NCBI GenBank assembly: GCA_030596465.1
Contig: JAUVJW010000127.1
Coordinates: forward strand, 1 to 6,163
Origin: Candidatus Fermentibacteraceae bacterium
Lineage (GTDB): Bacteria > Fermentibacterota > Fermentibacteria > Fermentibacterales > JCC-6
Direction: 5' to 3'
Length of the DNA stretch: 6,163 nucleotides
In this document: positions 1-5,397 of the stretch, one piece after another
Position numbering within the stretch: position 1 is the first letter of the stretch
How the letters are laid out: each line of letters starts with the position of its first letter
Notes under the pieces: generated by a model
The model's database searches: none
Seen by the model: only the letters and a program-made list of their open reading frames with translations
Told to the model about the DNA's origin: nothing
Made by a program: the position numbers and the translations under genes

Positions 1-405
1 AAAACCGGAGTTGTTTTTTTTCTTATACTGTTTCAGGGGTGCGTACTGGTTTCTTCGCCGGTGTATCTGCATCACGGTGTTTCAGCCGGTACAGTTGTTA
101 TAAACGGTCTCGAATTGCGGGGAACAGCTTCCTGGTACGGAATCCCATTCCATGGAAGAAAAACCGCCAATGGAGAGACCTATGACATGAACGGGCTGAC
201 ATGCGCTCACAGAACACTGCCCTTTGGAACTGTACTTTTTGTGACCAATCTGGGAAATAACAGAACCGTTACCGTCAGGGTGACCGACAGAGGCCCTTTT
301 ATTTCAGGACGAATTGTAGATCTTTCCAGAGGTGCGGCAGCAGCTCTGGGCATGCTTGATACAGGCACTGCCCAGGTATCGTTGAAGGTGGTTGGAAATG
401 AGTGA
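1..405 (+). CDS. rlpA: RlpA-like septal-ring lytic transglycosylase / DPBB lipoprotein (5' end outside window)
   Basis: The reading frame is open from base 1, so the start codon lies left of the window and 134 residues are visible. The first residues are hydrophobic and run into LFQGC (Cys14 of the visible part), a plausible though not ideal lipobox. This suggests an outer-membrane or periplasmic lipoprotein. Residues 41-130 form the double-psi beta-barrel of RlpA: GTASWYG, the HGRKTANGE stretch, CAHRTLPFG, VRVTDRGPF and RIVDLSRGAA. Glu59, Asp62, His70 and Asp96 keep the spacing of the conserved acidic and His residues of Pseudomonas aeruginosa RlpA (E120, D123, H131, D157), so lytic cleavage of peptidoglycan glycans is likely. 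The protein ends right after the barrel and lacks the C-terminal SPOR domain of E. coli RlpA. Its stop overlaps pyrF by 8 nt. An internal GTG at 61 could be called as a start, but it would cut off the lipoprotein signal. Confidence 0.9.
   Translation, partial: KTGVVFFLILFQGCVLVSSPVYLHHGVSAGTVVINGLELRGTASWYGIPFHGRKTANGETYDMNGLTCAHRTLPFGTVLFVTNLGNNRTVTVRVTDRGPFISGRIVDLSRGAAAALGMLDTGTAQVSLKVVGNE
385..391 (+). promoter_or_regulatory. Ribosome binding site of pyrF
   Basis: AAGGTGG lies 6 nt before the ATG at 398, inside the end of the rlpA reading frame. It supports ATG 398 over the in-frame TTG at 392, which is almost on top of this site. Confidence 0.55.
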
Positions 406-1099
406 TGCTCGAATTTATGTAGCTCTTATCAGTGATTGCGGCAGTGATGCCATGAAGATGCTTCAACCTCTCAGGGGACTTCCCGTGGGAGTTAAAATTG
501 GACTTGAGTTGTTTGTTAAAGAAGGACCCGGCATAGTTGAAGAGATAAAAGATGCCGGATTCCCTGTGTTTCTTGATCTGAAATTTCACGACATTCCCCA
601 TACTGTGGCTGGTGCTGTAAGATCCGCCTGCCTTCTTGAACCCGATGTTATCAATGTTCATGCATCGGGAGGAAGAGCCATGATGGAAGCTGCGGCCCGG
701 GCGTGTACTGGCAAAACAAAGATTATTGCCGTAACCGTACTTACAAGTCTGGACAAAGATGACCTTATGCTTCTGGGCTCTGAATTCAATCCACTGGAAG
801 CAGTGGTGTCTCTTGCCGGAGCCGCAAGAGAATCCGGGCTTCATGGCGTGGTCTGTTCCCCGCTTGAGGCTTCTGCGGTCCGAAAAACTGCCGGAGAAGA
901 CTTTATGATCGTTACACCGGGAGTTCGTCCCGCGGGATCGGCGGCAGGAGATCAGAAGAGAATAATGACTCCGGCAGACGCAATTAGAGCAGGCGCTACC
1001 TCTCTTGTTGTGGGCAGACCCATCACAGGCGCCAGGGATCCGGCACAGGCGGCAAAAGCAATTCTCAGTGAGATTGAAGAGACCCTGGGGCACAAGTGA
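398..1099 (+). CDS. pyrF: Orotidine 5'-phosphate decarboxylase
   Basis: This enzyme converts OMP to UMP in the last step of de novo pyrimidine synthesis, in the cytoplasm. The protein has 233 residues from ATG 398, typical of the short bacterial group. The family landmarks are in order: VKIGLELF with Lys33, DLKFHDIP with Asp60, Lys62 and Asp65, the INVHASGG region, VTVLTS, GVVCSPLEA, TPGVRP and the phosphate loop VVGRPIT. From ATG 398 the numbering matches Bacillus subtilis PyrF residue for residue in the active site. The oddity is position 11: the usual ALD motif near the N-terminus reads ALI, so the Asp that contacts the substrate ribose is Ile here, with an Asp two residues later (Asp13). 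The catalytic K-D-K-D set is intact, so the enzyme is probably active. The gene overlaps rlpA by 8 nt and the next gene by 4 nt, suggesting cotranscription and coupling. Confidence 0.95.
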   Translation: MSDARIYVALISDCGSDAMKMLQPLRGLPVGVKIGLELFVKEGPGIVEEIKDAGFPVFLDLKFHDIPHTVAGAVRSACLLEPDVINVHASGGRAMMEAAARACTGKTKIIAVTVLTSLDKDDLMLLGSEFNPLEAVVSLAGAARESGLHGVVCSPLEASAVRKTAGEDFMIVTPGVRPAGSAAGDQKRIMTPADAIRAGATSLVVGRPITGARDPAQAAKAILSEIEETLGHK

Positions 1100-2343
1100 T
1101 AAGAATCGGCAAACAGTCCATTTCTTTTCTCAGGCTGGGAGTAACTTTATTTTCCCTGGCTCTGTTGATCTTTCTTGTCCATACATTTGCATCTGCTGTT
1201 GTAAAAAATCGGCTTCATGAATTTGATGAAAGCTACACTATTGACGGTATTGAGTATGGTTTTAATTCAATCATCGTCAGAAACCTTCAGATGCCCGGCA
1301 GGGGTATTTCTTCCAGGACGACCTCTGTTCTCATCGGTGGAGATGTTTTCCATCCGGTTCCCCTTTGTGTGGTTCTTCAGGGGGTAGTTATCAGGCAGGA
1401 TTCTTCCAGCGATTACACAGATTCTGTTGTGGAATCTGATGATCTTCCTGTTATATCTGTTATTGACGGCAGAATATCTCCGTATGATATCGAGTTTTAC
1501 GGAACACGGGCAGGGGGAATTGATACTGGCCATGCGTCCGGCCAGTGGGGAGAAATTTTTGTTAATCGTTCAGATGACAGTATTTTTGTTGTGTTCAACC
1601 ATTGCTCAAGTATTCCAGGCATGGAGGATGTTGTTCCGGACATCGTTCGGGGACACAGTATTTCAGGCAGCTGCTCGGGTATTATAGATTCCCGGCTGTT
1701 TATATCCGGTTCCATTAACGAGCTTGACGGGGAATCTGTTTCCGCGGATTTTGAGTACCGTATACTGGAAGGGAAGCCTTCCGCCAGCTTCAGCATGGAT
1801 TTTTCTCAGGTCGCCGATCCGGCAATGGCATTGCTGGACAGTCTTTCTTCGGGAGCTGTAATGACTGAGGCGCCTTCAGGCTCGATCTCTGTAAGCTTTT
1901 CCGGCAACGACACTGTATTTTTTTCCACAGATCTGCAATTCGACAGTCTCTCAATCTGGAGTACCTCGGTGGCTCCGGATACTTTTTCTTTTGAGACCTC
2001 ACTTTTCTGCAGGGGTTTCGCTCTCAGGGAATCAGATCTTCTGGTTATTGATTCCGGAACAATTCATTCAGGTGAGATGGATCTGGCTTTCGGTCTCATG
2101 TATTCATGGGGGGCGCGCCGAAGGCTCAATCTTGTTTTGTCAAACCGGGCTCTTACAGGAGAAGCCATCACCCGGTCTGTACCCCCTGAACTCCTTGGAA
2201 GCCTCAGCGGGCTTGAACTTGGTGGAGAATTATCCATATTTTCTGAGCTTGAGCTGGACTGGGACTACCCGGACAGTTGCGATATCAATCTTGAAATTGA
2301 TGCCTCCAGGCTTACTGTGGGCTACAGCCCTGTTACATTCTGA
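1096..2343 (+). CDS. AsmA-like membrane-anchored protein; probable N-terminal part of a GT51 glycosyltransferase split by a stop
   Basis: This is a 415-residue product starting at GTG 1096, which overlaps the pyrF stop (GTGA). The start is supported by the overlap and by the basic N-terminus before the membrane segment; the ribosome binding site is weak (GGGG at 1087-1090). Residues about 14-36 form one transmembrane helix, after which the chain should lie in the periplasm. The rest is rich in Ser and alternating hydrophobic residues, as in AsmA/TamB-type beta structure. Near residues 360-390 a segment around VPPELLGSLSGLELGGEL resembles the region that, from my knowledge of large GT51 proteins in diderm bacteria, precedes the glycosyltransferase domain. 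The TGA at 2341-2343 is followed in the same frame by a GT51 domain at 2377-3018. I infer one ancestral protein of about 640 residues, now interrupted by mutation or sequence error. On its own this half has no recognisable catalytic site. Confidence 0.75.
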   Translation: MIRIGKQSISFLRLGVTLFSLALLIFLVHTFASAVVKNRLHEFDESYTIDGIEYGFNSIIVRNLQMPGRGISSRTTSVLIGGDVFHPVPLCVVLQGVVIRQDSSSDYTDSVVESDDLPVISVIDGRISPYDIEFYGTRAGGIDTGHASGQWGEIFVNRSDDSIFVVFNHCSSIPGMEDVVPDIVRGHSISGSCSGIIDSRLFISGSINELDGESVSADFEYRILEGKPSASFSMDFSQVADPAMALLDSLSSGAVMTEAPSGSISVSFSGNDTVFFSTDLQFDSLSIWSTSVAPDTFSFETSLFCRGFALRESDLLVIDSGTIHSGEMDLAFGLMYSWGARRRLNLVLSNRALTGEAITRSVPPELLGSLSGLELGGELSIFSELELDWDYPDSCDINLEIDASRLTVGYSPVTF

Positions 2344-2376
2344 AGAATCAGGAATCGCAGCGGGGCGGAATGTTTC

Positions 2377-3018
2377 ATGCGGGATTCGTGGGGGAACAGC
2401 GCCCGTATCGGGCTTGATACTCTGACTAATCCGGACTTTGTTTTCTTTGATTCCCTTCCATTCAGTTTTGAACCTCTGCTGCGTTGTGCCGAAGACGCGT
2501 CCTTCAGAAGGCATAACGGCTTTAGTGAATTTCATATTAGAAATTCTATAAGAGCCAACATGTTACAGGGAAGATTTGTAAGGGGAGGATCCACAATTAC
2601 AATGCAGCTCGCGAAGAATTTGTTCCTTGGCGGAGAAAAGACGCTGTCCAGAAAGATACAGGAGGTTTTTCTTACCTGGAGACTGGAACGATGGCTGTCA
2701 AAAGACAGAATTCTGGAGATATACGCGAACATTGTTGAGCTGGGACCCGGGGTGTTTGGATTTAACTCCGCGGGGATGTATTATTTTAATGAAAGAGTCT
2801 CTGATCTTTCAGTGAGGGAGATGGCTTTTCTGGTATCGATTCTGCCGGGGCCGAGGCTGTATCACAGATACGCAGTGCAGGGAGTGTTGCCACTTCACTG
2901 GAAATCTTATGTGGAAAGGCTTATAACTATATGCGGCAACAGAGGATGGCTTGACGAATCTGTTGTTTCAGAGGCGGTGACGGATAGTCTTATATTTGAT
3001 GGTGCTGTTTCTCTTTGA
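2377..3018 (+). CDS. Peptidoglycan glycosyltransferase (GT51) domain; probable C-terminal part of the split gene
   Basis: GT51 enzymes polymerise lipid II into glycan strands on the periplasmic face of the inner membrane. The 213 residues from ATG 2377 carry the full motif set: the catalytic Glu39 in EDASFRRHNGF, the GGSTITMQLAKN block (70-81), RKIQE with the second conserved Glu at 96, then LSKDRILEIYANIVELGPG and the YF...LS..EMAFL segment. There is no transpeptidase domain, so this is a monofunctional transglycosylase resembling MtgA in domain content. The product as called has no signal peptide or membrane anchor and could not reach its substrate, although the preceding gene supplies exactly such an anchor in the same frame. 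The upstream GGGGCGG at 2361-2367 is a poor ribosome binding site. Residues before about 14 may not belong to the natural protein. The domain call is firm; independent expression is doubtful. Confidence 0.8.
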   Translation: MRDSWGNSARIGLDTLTNPDFVFFDSLPFSFEPLLRCAEDASFRRHNGFSEFHIRNSIRANMLQGRFVRGGSTITMQLAKNLFLGGEKTLSRKIQEVFLTWRLERWLSKDRILEIYANIVELGPGVFGFNSAGMYYFNERVSDLSVREMAFLVSILPGPRLYHRYAVQGVLPLHWKSYVERLITICGNRGWLDESVVSEAVTDSLIFDGAVSL

Positions 3019-3023
3019 GAGAG

Positions 3024-3052
3024 TTGACAAAAGGGTTTCAGCAAGCTATTAG
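3024..3052 (+). promoter_or_regulatory. Sigma70-type promoter for the downstream unit
   Basis: A perfect -35 box TTGACA at 3024-3029 is followed, after a 17-nt spacer, by TATTAG at 3047-3052 (four of six matches to TATAAT). It lies directly after the GT51 stop in the only intergenic gap of the window. Transcription would begin near 3059 and read into the tail-anchored protein gene and deoA, and probably on into the pilB-type gene. Confidence 0.55.
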
Positions 3053-3068
3053 GATTACACTCTGTGCT

Positions 3069-3080
3069 TTTGTATACAAA
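3069..3080 (+). promoter_or_regulatory. 12-bp perfect palindrome, candidate operator
   Basis: TTTGTATACAAA is its own reverse complement. It sits about 10-21 nt downstream of the predicted transcription start and 8 nt before the ribosome binding site, where a bound repressor could block transcription. The palindrome is AT-rich and short, so chance is possible, and no regulator is encoded nearby. Confidence 0.3.
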
Positions 3081-3088
3081 GGACTGAC

Positions 3089-3094
3089 AGGAGG
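3089..3094 (+). promoter_or_regulatory. Strong ribosome binding site
   Basis: AGGAGG lies 6 nt before ATG 3101 and is the best Shine-Dalgarno match in the window. It decides the start: an in-frame GTG at 3095 directly abuts the site and would be too close. Confidence 0.8.
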
Positions 3095-3100
3095 GTGAAA

Positions 3101-4129
3101 ATGTCCGGTAATGGAAGCGGCGCATACGAACTTAGACATTGCGGTAAGATTCACAGAGCCTCCGAATTCAATGAGCTTAAAAATTGGGTTCTTGAATCCA
3201 GAGTAGCTGCTGAGGACAGTTTCAGGGCGGCAGGCTCTGAGGAATGGCTTTCAATAATGGATGAGCCTGAATTTGCGCTTATTCTCAACCCGGACAGCCA
3301 GTGGGTTGTAACCATGCGAAGTGGAAAGTTCAGGGCTCACAAGTTTGAGACTATTGTCAAATGGGCTGAAGGGGGACGGATCACAGAGGATGCTGTCGTG
3401 GAAGGCCCCAGAACTCCTCCAGGCGGAGTAAGGGCGAGTGCTCTTCCTGCTCTCGCTTCAAATCTTAGAAAACAACCTCTCAGGAAACGGAGTCGCCCTG
3501 TTCTCCGAATTGACGGACGGGAATTTCCGGCGGCCAACACTGAATCTATCCGGGAATGGATAAAGCAATCCAGGGTTCCTGTTGAAGCTGAGATATCTCT
3601 TGAGGGAAAAGACTGGGAGCCGGTGAGCAGTTGCGGGCTCTTTGACCTGGAAGACTGGCCACTGGCAGCTCACGGCAGGGTTGAGGAAAAATCTCTTCCC
3701 GAGATGCCCGAACACAGTTCCGGTGACACTATCGAATCTGATAAACCGGTTCTCCTGGAAGAACAGCCGGAAGGGGAGAAAGAGACCACTCTGTCCGGGC
3801 AGCCCTTCAGCGAAATCATAGACATTGCGGAAGAACATGATGAAACTCAGGAAGTTCCCTATACTGTCATATCGGGTGATTCCGAGGTGACGATCGAGTC
3901 TGTGGCAAAACTGAAATCCCAGCTCAAAGAGAAAATGATTTTCAGCTATGATGAGATCAGCCATCCGTCAATTACCGAAGAAACCATTTCTGTGGGAGAG
4001 TTTCTTGAGAGTTTGAAATCACCGCGCAAGGGTCCGATGTTCTGGATACTCTGGGCATTTTTTATTGCTGCCGCCGCTGTTTTAGCTCTTGATCTTCTTG
4101 AAGTACAGGATATTATCCCGTGGTTCTAA
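3101..4129 (+). CDS. Tail-anchored protein with four degenerate GYF_2-like repeats, function unknown
   Basis: This 342-residue protein has no gene name I recognise. It has no N-terminal signal but ends in a hydrophobic helix (residues about 312-333, FWILWAFFIAAAAVLAL), so it is probably tail-anchored with its body in the cytoplasm. Four similar units of about 50 residues can be read: 9-58, 68-118, 133-184 and 254-305. Each has a beta-like start, then a small residue and a helix with W or L (LKNWVLESRV, IVKWAEGGRI, IREWIKQSRV, LKSQLKEKMI), then an acidic turn; units 1 and 3 add a W-containing strand (EEW, KDW). The pattern resembles GYF_2-like (DUF4339-type) modules common in Deltaproteobacteria-like genomes. 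An acidic, presumably disordered linker (about 185-253) separates units 3 and 4. The gene opens a new unit behind the promoter at 3024-3052 and overlaps deoA by 10 nt. A scaffolding or protein-interaction role at the inner membrane is my inference only. Confidence 0.85.
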   Translation: MSGNGSGAYELRHCGKIHRASEFNELKNWVLESRVAAEDSFRAAGSEEWLSIMDEPEFALILNPDSQWVVTMRSGKFRAHKFETIVKWAEGGRITEDAVVEGPRTPPGGVRASALPALASNLRKQPLRKRSRPVLRIDGREFPAANTESIREWIKQSRVPVEAEISLEGKDWEPVSSCGLFDLEDWPLAAHGRVEEKSLPEMPEHSSGDTIESDKPVLLEEQPEGEKETTLSGQPFSEIIDIAEEHDETQEVPYTVISGDSEVTIESVAKLKSQLKEKMIFSYDEISHPSITEETISVGEFLESLKSPRKGPMFWILWAFFIAAAAVLALDLLEVQDIIPWF

Positions 4130-5397
4130 TAACTGAAATACTCAGAGCGAAAAGAGATAAGAAATCTCTTTCAAGAGATGATCTGTACAAATTCGCTTCA
4201 GGTATTTCTGATGGAATGGTTACCGATTATCAGGCAAGCGCTTTTCTCATGGCCGCATACATTAACGGGCTTGATCCCGAGGAAACTCTTGCTCTGACCA
4301 TGGCCATGCGTGACAGTGGAACAGTTGTTCAGTGGGACAAATCACTGAGCCCTCTGGCAGACAAGCACAGCACCGGCGGCGTAGGAGACAAAATGTCTCT
4401 TATTCTGGCACCTCTTGCCGCATCAATTGGAATCAGAGTTCCCATGATCAGCGGCAGAGGACTGGGGCATACCGGTGGAACACTTGATAAACTTGAATCG
4501 ATTCCAGGATTTAATGTTAATCTGCCCCTTGAGCGTTTCAAAGAACAGATTGCCGACATGGGGGTTTGCATGATAGGGCAGACTGATGAGCTTGCCCCTG
4601 CGGACAGAATACTGTACTCCCTCAGAGACGCTACTTCCACAGTTACCTCTATTCCACTGATCTGTGCCAGTATTCTTTCCAAGAAGCTGGCGGAGAATCC
4701 TGACATTCTTGTCTTTGATGTGAAATGCGGAGCCGGGGCTTTTATGCAGACCCGTGATGATGCCCGTGAACTGGCGCAAACTCTGGTGCAGATTTCTAAA
4801 ATGTCGGGAAAGAGAGCCAGTGCTCTTATCACATCCATGAATCACCCCATAGGGCTTTCCGTCGGCAACACCCTTGAGGTGCAGGAGTCTCTGAACATAC
4901 TGAGGAACATCGGTCCCTCGGACTCTACAGAACTCACCATTGCACTCGTTGCGGAGATGGCGGTTCATGCGGGAATTGATAACGGTGAGGAGCTTTGCAG
5001 AGAAAACCTGGCAAACGGGAAAGCTATGGATGTGTTTATAAAGATGGTTGAGGCTCAGGGAGGGGATATTGCCGCCTTTGAAGCACTTCCACTGGCACCT
5101 GTTATTGTTGATGTTCGTGCTTCCAGAACCGGGTACTGGTGCGGACCTGATGCGCTTGCTGCGGGGAATGCCGTTCGGAGACTCGGCGGGGGAAGATACA
5201 GAGTTGAAGACAGAGTGAATTCCCTGGTGGGCTGGGAGCAGGAAGTGCCATGCGGATCGCCCGTTGAGGATGGTCAGCTTCTGGGCAGAGTACACGCGGC
5301 AGATCGGGAATCAGCTGCAGAAGCAGCTCGAAGCATCAGTGATAGTTTCGTATGGGATCTGCCGTCTGAACCTCTTGTCTACGAGGAGATCCGCTAA
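4120..5397 (+). CDS. deoA: Thymidine / pyrimidine-nucleoside phosphorylase
   Basis: This cytoplasmic enzyme cleaves thymidine (and possibly uridine) with phosphate to give the base and (deoxy)ribose 1-phosphate, in nucleoside salvage. The 425 residues match the family length (about 430-440). The phosphate-binding motif DKHSTGGVGDK is at 81-91. The family signature SGRGLGHTGGTLDKLE is at 111-126. Substrate-binding Arg169, Ser184 and Lys188 lie in LYSLRD and ASILSKK, followed by the glycine-rich FDVKCGAGAFM. The C-terminal domain (about 340-425) is complete. The residue two before the signature Ser is Met109. E. coli thymidine phosphorylase has Met there, whereas Bacillus PyNP has Lys, which hints at preference for 2'-deoxynucleosides. 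The start GTG 4120 overlaps the previous stop by 10 nt; AGGA at 4107-4110 is a modest ribosome binding site. No other deo genes are adjacent. Confidence 0.95.
   Translation: MVLITEILRAKRDKKSLSRDDLYKFASGISDGMVTDYQASAFLMAAYINGLDPEETLALTMAMRDSGTVVQWDKSLSPLADKHSTGGVGDKMSLILAPLAASIGIRVPMISGRGLGHTGGTLDKLESIPGFNVNLPLERFKEQIADMGVCMIGQTDELAPADRILYSLRDATSTVTSIPLICASILSKKLAENPDILVFDVKCGAGAFMQTRDDARELAQTLVQISKMSGKRASALITSMNHPIGLSVGNTLEVQESLNILRNIGPSDSTELTIALVAEMAVHAGIDNGEELCRENLANGKAMDVFIKMVEAQGGDIAAFEALPLAPVIVDVRASRTGYWCGPDALAAGNAVRRLGGGRYRVEDRVNSLVGWEQEVPCGSPVEDGQLLGRVHAADRESAAEAARSISDSFVWDLPSEPLVYEEIR
5384..5388 (+). promoter_or_regulatory. Ribosome binding site of the pilB-type gene
   Basis: AGGAG lies 8 nt before ATG 5397, within the last codons of deoA. 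Together with the TAATG stop-start overlap it indicates translational coupling. Confidence 0.6.

Noticed and set aside
61..63. GTG at 61 as the real start of the RlpA-like gene
   Set aside because: The frame is open upstream to base 1 and encodes a hydrophobic signal with a lipobox-like Cys. Starting at 61 would leave a periplasmic enzyme without export.
299..1093. Long open frame on the minus strand (264 codons) opposite pyrF
   Set aside because: Its translation is rich in Cys, Ser, Arg and His with no domain pattern, and the plus-strand genes explain the region fully.
1525..1546. ACTGGCC...GGCCAGT hairpin (7-bp stem, 8-nt loop) inside the AsmA-like gene
   Set aside because: It lies in the middle of a coding region, has no T run, occurs once, and a stem of this size is expected by chance in several kilobases.
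2341..2343. TGA read through as selenocysteine or reassigned to an amino acid
   Set aside because: TGA also ends the RlpA-like gene, pyrF and the GT51 domain at family-appropriate positions, two of them overlapping the next start, so it works as a stop. The residue falls at no known redox site, I saw no convincing SECIS-like hairpin, and the in-frame linker after it does not resemble the family.
3010..3022. TCTCT-TTG-AGAGA inverted repeat at the GT51 stop as a terminator
   Set aside because: The stem is only 5 bp, low in GC, and not followed by a T run.
4423..5295. Long open frame on the minus strand (290 codons)
   Set aside because: It lies wholly inside deoA, whose protein is unmistakable, and its translation is low-complexity with no recognisable motifs. 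It is a shadow of codon use on the other strand.
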